Of a stretch of DNA of 64,000 bases, positions 26,801 through 36,201 are shown piece after piece. Where the stretch lies: contig JAVBOY010000002.1 in NCBI GenBank assembly GCA_031550085.1, forward strand, positions 1-64,000. Direction: 5' to 3'. Made by a program: the position numbers and the translations under genes. The DNA comes from UBA4417 sp031550085 (lineage in GTDB: Bacteria > Bacteroidota > Bacteroidia > Bacteroidales > UBA4417). The notes under the pieces were generated by a model, which saw nothing but the letters and a program-made list of their open reading frames with translations, ran no database searches and had not been told where the DNA came from. Position 1 is the stretch's first letter, and every line of letters begins with the position of its first letter.

Positions 26801-27964
26801 CTATGTAATTTTTTTCACTGCCTCAAATAGTTTTTGGTGCATTGAGCTGAATTCGATGTTCCGGCGGCCCATCATCCGTTTGGCGGCCGAAACGGCATCG
26901 GCCACTTCTATTTCCTCTTTCTCAAAGGTATTTCCTTTTGTAAAATTGGGAATAAAATTACGTTGGTACCCCGATCCATAAATGTTGCAGTTGGTTCCGA
27001 CCACGCTTCCCGAATTAAACATGCAGTTGATCCCGGACACGGAATAGTCGCCCATAATCAAGCCGCAAAACTGAAGGCCGGTCGGTACGAATTTTTCTTC
27101 GGCATAGCTCCAGCATTTTATTTTCTCATAGTCATTCCTCAAGTTGGAGGTAATGGTTCCGGCTCCGAAATTACACCATTCGGCAATGACTGATGTTCCA
27201 ACAAATCCGTCATGAGCTTTGTTCGAATATCCGAAAAATACGGCATTATTTACTTCTCCCCCAATTTTGCACCAAGGCCCGATGGTCGTTCCTTCATAAA
27301 TACGGGCGCCCATTTTCAGGGTCGAATGCTCGCAGATTGCAACAGGTCCCCGCAAACTGGAACCATCCATCAATTCAACGTCCTTTCCGATATATACAGG
27401 ACCGTTTTGCGCGTTGATAGAAACGCATTCGGAACGCACACCTGCTTCAATAAAAATCTCTTCTCCAACCTGCACATTGGATTTTGATAAAGTCGCCGAA
27501 CGCCTTCCGGCCGTTACAAGTTCAAAATCAAGAATAATTTGTTGCGCATTCTCGGTAAAAATATCCCAGGTATTTGTAATGGATTTGATTTCGTAAGCAT
27601 ATTCGATTTGGTCAATGGAAAGCCGTTGGGTTAGAAAAGCATGAATGTCTTCTTTCGAAACACTCACCGCCAAAACGACATCGTCTTTACACAGGGCTTG
27701 GTTGGGTTCCAGCGTTCTGATTTGAGAAACCAGTTTTTTATCGGGGAAAACACCCCCATTGATGAAAATATTGATATTTCCGATCCGGATCGGGTATTTA
27801 TCGGCCAGATATTCTTCGGTTAGGGTGGATGTTTTTGTAAGTAAAAACTTTTCCCATTTTTCCCGAATGGTTAGAATGCCCACCCTGATTTCGGCCACCG
27901 GCCTGTAAAAGCAAAGGGGTTGCAAATTGATCCGCCTTTTGTCGTCAAAAAGGATATAACTCAT
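26801..27964 (-). CDS. GlmU-like sugar nucleotidyltransferase/acetyltransferase
   Basis: The 387-residue protein opens with YILFDDKRRINLQPLCFYRP. A nucleotidyltransferase-like part follows, then a left-handed beta-helix of hexapeptide repeats (about 180-340, e.g. NAQNGPVYIGKDVELMDGSS). This matches the Bacteroidota family described as alternative GlmU (TIGR03991). That family is thought to form UDP-GlcNAc, but its first domain lacks a canonical GlmU N-terminus (no GxGTRM loop). The enzymatic role is therefore inferred. Confidence 0.8.
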   Translation of the reverse strand: MSYILFDDKRRINLQPLCFYRPVAEIRVGILTIREKWEKFLLTKTSTLTEEYLADKYPIRIGNINIFINGGVFPDKKLVSQIRTLEPNQALCKDDVVLAVSVSKEDIHAFLTQRLSIDQIEYAYEIKSITNTWDIFTENAQQIILDFELVTAGRRSATLSKSNVQVGEEIFIEAGVRSECVSINAQNGPVYIGKDVELMDGSSLRGPVAICEHSTLKMGARIYEGTTIGPWCKIGGEVNNAVFFGYSNKAHDGFVGTSVIAEWCNFGAGTITSNLRNDYEKIKCWSYAEEKFVPTGLQFCGLIMGDYSVSGINCMFNSGSVVGTNCNIYGSGYQRNFIPNFTKGNTFEKEEIEVADAVSAAKRMMGRRNIEFSSMHQKLFEAVKKIT

Positions 27965-28114
27965 CTGTTGTGATTTGTTTCGTAAATAAAACCTGTGAAA
28001 TTACGAAAGAAAATTTACGTAGCGAAAATGATGTTTGAATTATTTGGTTTTGAAACTGCTTTCAACTTTATTTTCAATGTTTCCAACCAATTTCATGCCG
28101 TTGTATTCATTGCA

Positions 28115-28147
28115 TAAAAAAACTGCCCTGTTTAGTAAGAGGGCAGC
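28115..28147 (-). terminator. Intrinsic terminator of rpmE2
   Basis: CTGCCCT (28123-28129) and AGGGCAG (28139-28145) form the stem. On the minus strand TTTTTTT follows. It lies about 20 nt downstream of the L31 stop. Confidence 0.85.
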
Positions 28148-28166
28148 TTTTCATTTATTTTCTTTA

Positions 28167-28439
28167 CTATTTCACTTTATTCCGGTTCTCGAGGTGTTTC
28201 TCGTATTTTTGACGGAACTTATCCAAACGGCCAGCCGTATCCACCAACTTAATTTTACCGGTATAGAACGGGTGCGAGGTGTTTGATATTTCTAATTTTA
28301 CCAATGGGTACTCTTTACCATCTTCCCACATAATGGTATCCTTGGTGTTAACCGTTGAACGAGAAAGAAATGCGTAATCGTTTGATATATCTTTAAAAAC
28401 TACAAAGCGATACTCCTTGGGATGAATGTCTTTTTTCAT
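28167..28439 (-). CDS. rpmE2: 50S ribosomal protein L31, type B
   Basis: The 90-residue protein begins MKKDIHPKEYRFVVFKD and contains SNTSHPFYTGK and GRLDKFRQKY, the L31 signature. It has no cysteines, which defines the zinc-independent type B form. The ATG at 28439 is chosen because the 20 residues encoded further upstream are unrelated to L31. A strong terminator follows. Confidence 0.95.
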   Translation of the reverse strand: MKKDIHPKEYRFVVFKDISNDYAFLSRSTVNTKDTIMWEDGKEYPLVKLEISNTSHPFYTGKIKLVDTAGRLDKFRQKYEKHLENRNKVK

Positions 28440-28514
28440 AATTGAAATCCGTCTTACTTTTTGAGGGTGCAAAGTTATATTTTTTTCGGATACAAACAAC
28501 AGATCAAAGAAAAA

Positions 28515-28560
28515 AAGTCAAAAATAGTTCGGTTTTTCCCAAGCGAACTATTTTTGACTT
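28515..28560 (-). terminator. 17-bp perfect hairpin terminator
   Basis: AAGTCAAAAATAGTTCG (28515-28531) and its exact complement at 28544-28560 form a 17-bp stem with a 12-nt loop. On the minus strand a T-run follows. It ends the unit of the DUF1015 and 58-residue genes. Confidence 0.88.
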
Positions 28561-28578
28561 CACCGTGTTTCTAACAGG

Positions 28579-28755
28579 CTATTTCTTTACAGCATAGAAA
28601 CATCTTTGAGGAGATTCGACTTTGTTTTCAGCCATTAATTTTTTGATCGCCTTATCGACTTCTTTTTTATCAATGCCTGATTTTTCAGCTACGTCTCCGG
28701 CTTTCATGGGGCCGCCAGTAGCCAAAGTTTTCATAACAGTTTCTAAAACGTCCAT
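28579..28755 (-). CDS. 58-residue winged-helix-like small protein
   Basis: Reading the minus strand from ATG 28755 gives 58 codons: MDVLETVMKTLATGGPM, then KAGDVAEKSGIDKKEVDKAI, then a C-terminal hairpin ending RCFYAVKK. The helix-turn-helix pattern (AGDVAEKSGIDKKEVDKAIKK) plus a short basic wing resembles a minimal winged-helix DNA-binding fold like those of MarR/ArsR proteins. It starts 34 nt downstream of the DUF1015 stop and is closed by a perfect-stem terminator, so it is probably co-transcribed. A regulatory role is inferred. The family is not recognised by name. Confidence 0.75.
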   Translation of the reverse strand: MDVLETVMKTLATGGPMKAGDVAEKSGIDKKEVDKAIKKLMAENKVESPQRCFYAVKK

Positions 28756-28789
28756 AGTTGTAAGGTTTTAATGGTTAATATTTGTTTAA

Positions 28790-30040
28790 TTAGTCAAGTG
28801 TATGGATCACCAAGCCACTGCGCAATTTGGGTTCAAACCAGGTTGTTTTGGGCGGCATGATGTTTCCAGTATCAGAAATATTGATGAGTTGTTGCATCGA
28901 AACGGGATACAAAGCAAAGGCAACTTTCATTTCACCATTGTCAACGCGGCGTTTTAACTCGCCCAATCCGCGGATTCCGCCGACAAAGTCAATTCGTTTA
29001 TCCGTGCGTAAATCTTTAATTCCCAGAATTTGATCTAAAACCAAATTCGACAAAATGGTAACGTCCAAAATTCCGATCGGATCATTATCGTCGTAAGTTC
29101 CGGGTTTTGCCGTCAAAGAATACCATTTCCCGCCAAGATACATGCCGAAATTATGCAAAGCATCCGGTGTATAAATGTCCGCACCTTTCAGTTCCAGAGT
29201 GAAATTTTGTTGCAATTTTTCGATCAATTGCTCTTCGCTTAATCCGTTTAGGTCTTTTACAACCCGGTTGTAGTCGATGATTTTTAATTGTTGGTCGGGG
29301 AAAATCACCGCCATGAAATAATTGTATTCTTCTTTTCCGGTATGGTTCGGATTGTTTTTACGTTTTTCCTCTCCAACACGGGCTGCTGCTGCCGTGCGAT
29401 GGTGTCCGTCGGCTACATATAAACTAGGGACTTCTTTATCGAAAAGCTCTACGAGGCGGTTGATGGTCGCTTTGTCTTCGATCACCCAGAAGTGGTGGCC
29501 AAAACCTTCATCGGCAACAAAATCATAGACGGGAGCTTGATTTTTTACGATATTTTCTACGATCGCATCGATTTCTTTATGCGCCGGATAGGAAAAGAAT
29601 ACAGGTTCTACATTGGCATTGGTAATGCGCACGTGGATCATGCGATCGTCTTCCTTGTCCTTACGGGTCAGCTCATGCTTTTTAATAACATTGTTAAAAT
29701 AATCGTTGATGTGCGCGCAGCCTACGATTCCGTACTGCGTGCGGCCATTCATGGTTTGCGCATAGATGTAAAGATGTTCGTCGGCATCTTTTGCAATCCA
29801 ACCTTCTTTTTGAAATTTTTGGAAATTTTCAACTACCTTGTCGTATACTTCCTGGCCATGCTCGTCAATTCCTTGGGGAAGATCGATCTCTGCCTTTGTA
29901 ACATGAAGCAACGAATAGGGGTTGCCGGCTGCCTCTTTGCGAGCTTCTTCCGAATTCAAAACATCGTAAGGACGTGAAGCCAATTTGCTTACAATTTCTT
30001 TGGGAGGACGTAATCCTTTGAATGATTTTACTATTGCCAT
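28790..30040 (-). CDS. DUF1015 domain-containing protein
   Basis: The 416-residue protein starts AIVKSFKGLRPPKEIVSKLA and contains SRPYDVLN, the ADGHHRTAAA motif and NYFMAVIFPDQQL, all typical of DUF1015. In many Bacteroidota this gene sits beside serA and serC, and a link to serine metabolism has been proposed, but here no such neighbours are present. The conserved DGHHR histidines suggest a catalytic or metal site. Biochemical function is unknown. It is followed by the 58-residue gene. Confidence 0.88.
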   Translation of the reverse strand: MAIVKSFKGLRPPKEIVSKLASRPYDVLNSEEARKEAAGNPYSLLHVTKAEIDLPQGIDEHGQEVYDKVVENFQKFQKEGWIAKDADEHLYIYAQTMNGRTQYGIVGCAHINDYFNNVIKKHELTRKDKEDDRMIHVRITNANVEPVFFSYPAHKEIDAIVENIVKNQAPVYDFVADEGFGHHFWVIEDKATINRLVELFDKEVPSLYVADGHHRTAAAARVGEEKRKNNPNHTGKEEYNYFMAVIFPDQQLKIIDYNRVVKDLNGLSEEQLIEKLQQNFTLELKGADIYTPDALHNFGMYLGGKWYSLTAKPGTYDDNDPIGILDVTILSNLVLDQILGIKDLRTDKRIDFVGGIRGLGELKRRVDNGEMKVAFALYPVSMQQLINISDTGNIMPPKTTWFEPKLRSGLVIHTLD

Positions 30041-30293
30041 AACAATTTATTGAATATTAATTAGTTATAAATAATGAAATTTCATGCTTTCAGAGTGCAA
30101 AGTAAGCAAAAAACTAACTGTCCTCAAACCGGATTCCGGAAAATAATCGATCTTTTTCTTTTTGCAATTGAATGAAGTATGATATGATTTTTCTCAAACT
30201 TCACATAGTTCAATGTCAGACCATCCGCCCAACATTTTCAGTACAAAAATTTCCAACCAAAACCCAATATGAAGTGCGCAGGTGGATACAAAA

Positions 30294-30325
30294 ACGAAAG
30301 CCGGTCGAATTTGACCGGCTTTCGT
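30294..30325 (-). terminator. Intrinsic terminator of secDF
   Basis: ACGAAAGCCGGTC (30294-30306) pairs exactly with GACCGGCTTTCGT (30313-30325). On the minus strand TTTTTG follows. It lies 34 nt past the secDF stop. Confidence 0.9.
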
Positions 30326-30358
30326 AGAAAATTTTATTTCTCTTATCTTATTCCATTT

Positions 30359-33300
30359 TTATTTCGCGGCAGGAACCAGAACTTGTTGTTCTTTTTTCTT
30401 TGCTGCCCGGCGTTGTTGCCATTTGATCAAATCATAAGCAATCGGTGTCGCGTTGAAAATGGATGAATAGGTTCCAACAGCAATACCGAATATCAATGCA
30501 AAACAGAAGCCTCTAATGACTTCGCCGCCAAAAATAAACATGGACAACAATACCATAATCGTGATACCCGAGGTATTAACCGTACGGGTTAACGTACTGT
30601 TGATAGCTGCATTCAAATTTTCTTCCAGCGGACGTTTGGGGTATATTTTCAAGTACTCCCGCACCCGGTCAAAAATGATTACCGTGTCGTTGATGGAGTA
30701 ACCGATAATGGTCAGGATGGCTGCAATAAAATGCTGGTCGATATCCAAACTGAAAGGAAGGATTCCGTAGAATAAGGAAAATACTCCCACAATCAAAAGG
30801 CTATCGTGGAAAAGCGAGATAACGCCTGCAAATCCCCATTGCCATTTGCGGAAACGGATTGCGATGTATGCAAAGATGATGAGCAACGAGAAGAATACGG
30901 CATAGTATGCTTTGACCAATAAACTATAAGCAATGGTAGGCTCTACTTTTTGGGAACTCAACTTTCCAAGCTCATTCTTATTGTTGGCATCCAAAAACTC
31001 TTCACGAGCCGGAGCTGCTTTATACAAGCCTTTTAGTCCTTCGTACAACTTGGCTTCGACAATCGAATCGGAAGCGGTCGTCTTGTCATCGATCATTTCC
31101 GAGGTTGTAATTTTCACCTGATTAGACGCTCCGAATATCTTCACTTCCGGCTCTTTTTCAAACACTTTCCCAAGTGCCGCCCGGACATCGTCTGTCTGGA
31201 CATTTTGATCAAAACGAACCACATAGCTGCGCCCGCCTTCAAAATCGATTCCCTTACTGACTCCACGGACAAAGAAAGAACCTAAACAAATTATAATGGA
31301 AGCGATCGAAATCCAATAATAGGTTTTACGGTGCTTTACAAAATCGTAATGAACATTGGTCATAATGTTTTTTGACCATTTGTGCCAAACGGTAATTTCG
31401 CGGTTGGTATCCATCATCCAAACAAAAATAAGTTTTGTGATGAAAATGGCGCAGAACATGGAACAAAGGATACCAATGATCAAGGTCGTAGCAAACCCTT
31501 GAATTGGGCCAGATCCGAATACATAAAGGACAACCCCGGTCAAAAATGTGGTGACGTTCCCGTCAATAATGGATGGCAGAGCATGTTTGTACCCATCGGA
31601 TATGGCAAGCCGTATCCCCTTTCCCGCTCGAATTTCTTCGCGGATCCGCTCGTAAATAATGACGTTCTTATCCACATCCATCCCAATGGTAAGCACAATC
31701 CCTGCAATACCGGGCAGTGTCAGAACCGCTCCCAATGAGGCCAATACACCAAATACAAAGAACATGTTGGTAAGCAACGCCACATTCGCAACAACTCCTG
31801 CACGGTTGTAGTACAAAATCATGTAAATCAACGTTAATAAAAAAGCCACGACAAATGACCAAACTCCCGAGTTGATTGCTTCTTGTCCCAAAGTAGGCCC
31901 AACAACTGCTTCCTCCACAATTTTTGCAGGCGCCGGTAACTTACCAGCTTTCAATACGTTTGCCAAATCCTGGCCTTCCTCAATGGAAAAGTTTCCTTGT
32001 ATGACGGATTGCCCATTGCCGATTTCATTGTTCACGTTGGGAGCCGAATAAACGAGACCGTCCAAAACGATGGCAATCTGCTTTCCGACATTGGCGCCGG
32101 TGAGTTTGCGCCATATTTTAGCACCTTCGGAACTCATTGACATGGAAACTTCAACTCCTCCATTTTGTCCATAGTCCTGGCGTGCATCGGTAATTACATC
32201 ACCTCCCATGGCAGCCTCTCCTTCGTGGCCGCTGGTTTTTAATGCGTATAATTCTAAGAAACCTCTTTCATCCGGTTTTACGCCCCAAGCCAACACCAAA
32301 TTTTTAGGAAATATTTTGCTTGCCTGTGCCAACATCTTGTTGATACGAGCCGTATCCTTCAAACTTGCAAAGCCGACTTGCGAATGTTTCATCACCATTT
32401 CTTGAGCTTCCTGGGTTTGCGGATAGCGGTAATATTCCGGAAACAAGAATGTAAATAACGGATTTTCCTTTGCAGATTCTTCCAGTGTTTTGGCTTTCTT
32501 TTCGCCCTTTAAGGTATCGCCTTCTAATTTTTCAGCCAATCCCGATTTTTTTACCGTATCCGTAGTTGCAGTAACCTCTTTTTGGTCTTTAGCCCCAGTG
32601 GCTGCCACAGCCGTCGTATCTTTTTTGATGGTGTCTTGCTTGGAAGAGTTCAGTAAAGCTAAATATTTATCAGCATCTTCAAGGTATTTGAATACTTCCG
32701 AATAGCGGTATGTTTCCCAAAACTCCAATTGAGCCGTTCCTTGTAACAGTTTGCGCACGCGATCCGGCTCCTTGATACCGGGCAATTCAATCAAAATGCG
32801 GTCGGTTGTGGTTAATTTTTGGATGTTGGGCTGTGTGACGCCAAAACGGTCGATACGATTCCTCAAAATATTGAACGTACGGTCGTAAGCGCTGTTACAC
32901 TCGCTGCGGATTACTTTTAACACTTCGTCATTGGTAGAACTCGGTTTTATTTTATCCCGAAGTTCCATGCGGCCAAAAATGGCCGATAGTTGGTCATTGG
33001 GAGCAATTTCCTGGAACGATTCGCCGAACAGCGTCACAAAATCCTTTTGGCTGTGTACCTGTTTTTGATGGGCTATTTCCATAGCCTTTAGGTAGGTCGG
33101 ATTGGTGCTGTATCCGCTCATAGCGTGAATAACGTCTGCAACCGAAACTTCCATGATCACGTTCATTCCACCCTTCAAGTCCAATCCAAGATTCAATTCG
33201 TGGCCTTTGCACTCTTTGTAGGTGTATTTGCGAACCAGTATGTTGAATGCCGGCAAATTTGAAACAGAATCGAGATAATACCGCTCCCGTTCCTGTTTCA

Positions 33301-33496
33301 ATGAATCGAGTATTATTATTTCTCTTGCAGCATCTCCCCCCGACAATTCCTTGGCAAGAGCAACCGTTTGCCCGTCATTCGCATACTTTCGTGCTTTTGA
33401 TTCGGTATAATGCGCAAAAAACGTAAATGAGAGTTGAAAGAGACATACCAAAGCAAATGCGATGGCAAAAAAACGAATAGCACCTTTATTTTGCAT
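30359..33496 (-). CDS. secDF: Protein translocase subunit SecDF (fused)
   Basis: The 1045-residue protein fuses SecD and SecF. It has an N-terminal helix, the SecD motif GLDLKGG followed by MNVIMEVS and a large P1 periplasmic domain. A Bacteroidota-type low-complexity insert (about 290-350, rich in K, T, A and E) interrupts it. The SecD membrane bundle (TIGMDVDKNVIIYERIREE) is followed by the SecF half with GIDFEGGRSYVVRF and NDTVIIFDRVREYL. It uses the proton gradient to pull secreted proteins through SecYEG. A clear promoter lies at 33544-33577. Confidence 0.97.
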   Translation of the reverse strand: MQNKGAIRFFAIAFALVCLFQLSFTFFAHYTESKARKYANDGQTVALAKELSGGDAAREIIILDSLKQERERYYLDSVSNLPAFNILVRKYTYKECKGHELNLGLDLKGGMNVIMEVSVADVIHAMSGYSTNPTYLKAMEIAHQKQVHSQKDFVTLFGESFQEIAPNDQLSAIFGRMELRDKIKPSSTNDEVLKVIRSECNSAYDRTFNILRNRIDRFGVTQPNIQKLTTTDRILIELPGIKEPDRVRKLLQGTAQLEFWETYRYSEVFKYLEDADKYLALLNSSKQDTIKKDTTAVAATGAKDQKEVTATTDTVKKSGLAEKLEGDTLKGEKKAKTLEESAKENPLFTFLFPEYYRYPQTQEAQEMVMKHSQVGFASLKDTARINKMLAQASKIFPKNLVLAWGVKPDERGFLELYALKTSGHEGEAAMGGDVITDARQDYGQNGGVEVSMSMSSEGAKIWRKLTGANVGKQIAIVLDGLVYSAPNVNNEIGNGQSVIQGNFSIEEGQDLANVLKAGKLPAPAKIVEEAVVGPTLGQEAINSGVWSFVVAFLLTLIYMILYYNRAGVVANVALLTNMFFVFGVLASLGAVLTLPGIAGIVLTIGMDVDKNVIIYERIREEIRAGKGIRLAISDGYKHALPSIIDGNVTTFLTGVVLYVFGSGPIQGFATTLIIGILCSMFCAIFITKLIFVWMMDTNREITVWHKWSKNIMTNVHYDFVKHRKTYYWISIASIIICLGSFFVRGVSKGIDFEGGRSYVVRFDQNVQTDDVRAALGKVFEKEPEVKIFGASNQVKITTSEMIDDKTTASDSIVEAKLYEGLKGLYKAAPAREEFLDANNKNELGKLSSQKVEPTIAYSLLVKAYYAVFFSLLIIFAYIAIRFRKWQWGFAGVISLFHDSLLIVGVFSLFYGILPFSLDIDQHFIAAILTIIGYSINDTVIIFDRVREYLKIYPKRPLEENLNAAINSTLTRTVNTSGITIMVLLSMFIFGGEVIRGFCFALIFGIAVGTYSSIFNATPIAYDLIKWQQRRAAKKKEQQVLVPAAK

Positions 33497-33543
33497 CTGT
33501 TTTAATGTTAATAAAAATAATCAATAGTAAATTTTTTAAGCCT

Positions 33544-33577
33544 GCAAAGGTAGAAAAATATATCGAATTCCAGCAAA
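33544..33577 (-). promoter_or_regulatory. Promoter of secDF
   Basis: On the minus strand, -33 TTTG (33574-33577) and -7 TACCTTTGC (33544-33552) are spaced by 21 nt, a good match to the Bacteroidota primary sigma-factor consensus. The leader would be about 40 nt. Confidence 0.8.
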
Positions 33578-33604
33578 CTGCATGAGGCTTTTGTAAAAAA
33601 ATTA

Positions 33605-34096
33605 TTAAAGCATCTGGTTTGTATCAATCGAATGCATCATGCCCACTCCGAGAACTGATATAACAATCAGCATAACAATAAATATGGCTAGCCCCAATAT
33701 AACCAGGATCCCGCTGATCATGAAAAAGTTTTTTAACCCGCCGAATGCACCTACCAGATAGGCTGAATCCTGTTTTCGGATGGCTTTCGGCGCTTTATTC
33801 GAAAAACGGTTTAAAAAGAAAGAAGGAATAAAATAGAATATGGAGCAAAGGAAATAGAAAAACGGCAGTTGCTTCATAAAGGGGTATTTTAGGAATGTTT
33901 CGCTATCCGGCATCATGGAAAAGGCTACTTTCACAAAAAAGCCTGAAATAAGCATCAAGATGGCTGAGATGAAGCCAACGATTGACAAAAATTTTGCCCA
34001 TTTGGCGGCTGTTTCCAAATGTTTTATTCCTTGTTCCGGTAACTCCAGGAAATGATCGGGAGTTTGGATGGGTTCTAAGGGAGTATTTTCTTCCAT
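33605..34096 (-). CDS. DUF5362-like membrane protein
   Basis: The 163-residue protein has a short acidic N-terminus and three to four hydrophobic helices (about 34-60, 75-93, 120-135 and 133-155). The spacing and the motif KHLETAAKWAKFLSIVGF resemble DUF5362 proteins of Bacteroidota. Function is unknown. It lies between secDF and the GH130 gene, all on the minus strand and with about 45 nt to the GH130 stop. Confidence 0.65.
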   Translation of the reverse strand: MEENTPLEPIQTPDHFLELPEQGIKHLETAAKWAKFLSIVGFISAILMLISGFFVKVAFSMMPDSETFLKYPFMKQLPFFYFLCSIFYFIPSFFLNRFSNKAPKAIRKQDSAYLVGAFGGLKNFFMISGILVILGLAIFIVMLIVISVLGVGMMHSIDTNQML

Positions 34097-34140
34097 TGTT
34101 TTTTGTTTTTAAATTATTAAAAAAAGTTTGTTTGTCATTT

Positions 34141-35112
34141 TTACGGGATTGATCCTTCCATGGTTGGATGTAACAATTCATCAATGGTTGTTGTTGCCAA
34201 CCCGACTACCGTATCGGCCGCTCCATAATAAACTTTTACTTCGCTTTGCGGCAATGCAAAATTTTCGGAATCATATTGTTCCACAATCATTCCACTAGGA
34301 AAACAAACATTAGGCACCTGCCCCGTAAGTTCCCAAATTTCGCGCGGCTCCAGAATATTACAACGGCAACGCCCCAATACTTTTGCCGGATTCTCCAAGT
34401 CTAACAACATAACACCGCCTTGATAAATATTGGACGAACCAAAATGTCCTGCCACGCCATGGTAAATGTGCAACCAGCCTTTTCGCGTTTTCACCGGGGG
34501 CGGCCCGCTGCCGATAAACTCATCCCAATAATGAAATCGTCCTTCTATCAGTGGGGCAACCGGCTTCCAATCCAACAAATTATCGCTTTCACTCAAAAAA
34601 ATAGTGCTTCCGGACGTAGTTCCGTTTGAATGCCGGGCTTTATTCGGACGGTCCATACGCATGTACTTCCCGTTGATTTTTTCCGGAAAAAGGACTCCGT
34701 TGCGAATGTCTTCGTGCGAAACCATACCCAGGAAATGAAATTTCTCAAAATTATCGGTTACGCCCAATCCCAGCTGGCATCCGGAATCCATATCCATGGC
34801 AAACAAGATGTAATAACGGCCTTCGAGCCGGGTGATCCGGGCGTCGTAAATATGATAAATTTTTTCCTTTACGGATTCGATTCCTTCAAAATGCACAATC
34901 CTGTTTTCCACCCGGAAATCGACCCCATCGGCACTTTCGGCCATCACCAAAAATGTTTCACGCGAACGACTCTGTACCCGCAAGATCAAACGGTATGTAT
35001 CCCCGTCTTTTACGGCTCCCGGATTGAAAACGCTGCTTGCATCCACCAATCCGGGATAAATGTCAGGAATATGGGAACGGGTCAGGATGGGATTTTGCGG
35101 ATGTTTTTTCAT
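34141..35112 (-). CDS. GH130-family glycoside phosphorylase
   Basis: The 323-residue five-bladed beta-propeller enzyme has the GH130 pattern: NPILTRSHIPD, SSVFNPGAVKDGDTYRLILR, the DARITRLEGRYYI strand with the conserved Asp, and WLHIYHGV. GH130 enzymes phosphorolyse beta-mannosides, giving mannose 1-phosphate, and some hydrolyse them. There is no signal peptide, so it is cytoplasmic. The window also has a mannose-1-phosphate guanylyltransferase, which is a possible but unlinked user of the product. Substrate linkage is unknown. Confidence 0.87.
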   Translation of the reverse strand: MKKHPQNPILTRSHIPDIYPGLVDASSVFNPGAVKDGDTYRLILRVQSRSRETFLVMAESADGVDFRVENRIVHFEGIESVKEKIYHIYDARITRLEGRYYILFAMDMDSGCQLGLGVTDNFEKFHFLGMVSHEDIRNGVLFPEKINGKYMRMDRPNKARHSNGTTSGSTIFLSESDNLLDWKPVAPLIEGRFHYWDEFIGSGPPPVKTRKGWLHIYHGVAGHFGSSNIYQGGVMLLDLENPAKVLGRCRCNILEPREIWELTGQVPNVCFPSGMIVEQYDSENFALPQSEVKVYYGAADTVVGLATTTIDELLHPTMEGSIP

Positions 35113-35613
35113 GAAACAGATTTTGATGCAAAAATAGGTAAAACTTTCAGGAAAGGTTGTATGAAATGCAAAGGAACCACCATTGCTCCCTGATGGATCG
35201 GACGTATTGTATTGGGTATTGCTTAAAAAGGTTTGTTAACAATGGGTAAAAAAAGTTTAACAAATAATTCACACGGCTTCGTAAAAACTCGCTTTACCTT
35301 TGCCTGGTTTTCAGGAAAAAGAAAACATCCACGTATCTGACACTTTTTTTGCTTGAGTGATGGACAATCGATGCGTCAAAAAGCATGGGTAATATAAACT
35401 GGCAAAGAGGTTTATTTGTTTAACGGACACGGCAAAAGTGTTATTTTTTTCCTAAAAAAACAAACAGTGGTTTTATTGGTATAATATTTGCTAGGTGAAC
35501 TTATTCAAAAAATTACTGTTTCTAAACAAGCTAGAATTTTTTTTTAACCAACAGTTGTGATTAAATTTCCAACTAAAAAGTAACTAAATTATCCATACAA
35601 ATTTTTTACAAAA
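35113..35613 (+). promoter_or_regulatory. 500-bp upstream region of the DUF1573 gene
   Basis: No gene is seen. A perfect -7 box TACCTTTGC lies at 35295-35303, over 300 nt upstream of the DUF1573 ATG, which implies a long leader or a separate small transcript. The rest is AT-rich with several homopolymer runs and no convincing strong hairpin. Confidence 0.45.
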
Positions 35614-36090
35614 ATGAAAAAAGTTTTCCTTTTTCTAGGTATTTGCTTATTTGCTGCTAGTGCAATTAATGCTCAAACGAATCAGCCTGCTCCATCCACC
35701 CCGGTTGTTGCTGATAATCCCAATGCTCCAGAAATTACTTTTGATAAGGTTGTTCACGATTACGGTACTATTATTCAAGGAGGAGATGCCACTTGTGAAT
35801 TTGCATTTAAGAACACAGGCAATGAGCCCCTGGTGCTCCAAAATGTACAATCATCTTGTGGATGTACGGTTCCTGAATGGCCGCGTGAACCTTTTATGAA
35901 AGGAAAATCCGGTGTTATCAAGGTTCGTTACGACAGCAATCGAATTGGCCCCATCAATAAAGTAGTCACGGTTACTTCAAATGGAAAAACCAGTTCCGTT
36001 CGCTTGACCATAAAAGGTACGGTAGTTCCCAAATCGGAAAGTTCTCCCATGCCTGAAAAAGAACAAGCCGGAGCTCCCGCAACAAAATAA
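35614..36090 (+). CDS. DUF1573 domain-containing secreted protein
   Basis: The 158-residue protein has a signal peptide (to about residue 20, SAINAQ) and one DUF1573 domain. That domain has the conserved EITFDKVVHDYGTI, CEFAFKNTGNEPLVL and SSCGCTVPEWP with a CGC motif. It is an immunoglobulin-like (ASH/PapD-like) fold that is very common and highly expressed in Bacteroidota. The function is unknown. A terminator hairpin follows within 30 nt. Confidence 0.9.
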   Translation: MKKVFLFLGICLFAASAINAQTNQPAPSTPVVADNPNAPEITFDKVVHDYGTIIQGGDATCEFAFKNTGNEPLVLQNVQSSCGCTVPEWPREPFMKGKSGVIKVRYDSNRIGPINKVVTVTSNGKTSSVRLTIKGTVVPKSESSPMPEKEQAGAPATK

Positions 36091-36117
36091 AAGCAACGTT
36101 CCATAGATATGTTGATA

Positions 36118-36152
36118 AAAAGTCCGGCAAAACATGCCCGGGCTTTTTTTAT
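36118..36152 (+). terminator. Terminator of the DUF1573 gene
   Basis: AGTCCGGCA and TGCCCGGGCT pair imperfectly around a short loop, followed by a run of T. It lies 28 nt past the DUF1573 stop and before the next promoter. Confidence 0.75.
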
Positions 36153-36166
36153 TTCGACAAATCTCC

Positions 36167-36175
36167 TACATTTGC
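36167..36175 (+). promoter_or_regulatory. -7 box of the aminotransferase gene
   Basis: TACATTTGC matches TAnnTTTGY exactly and lies 26 nt upstream of the chosen ATG at 36202. It rules out starts further upstream. Confidence 0.65.
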
Positions 36176-36201
36176 GCTTCACAAAAAAAACAATATTTGA
36201 T

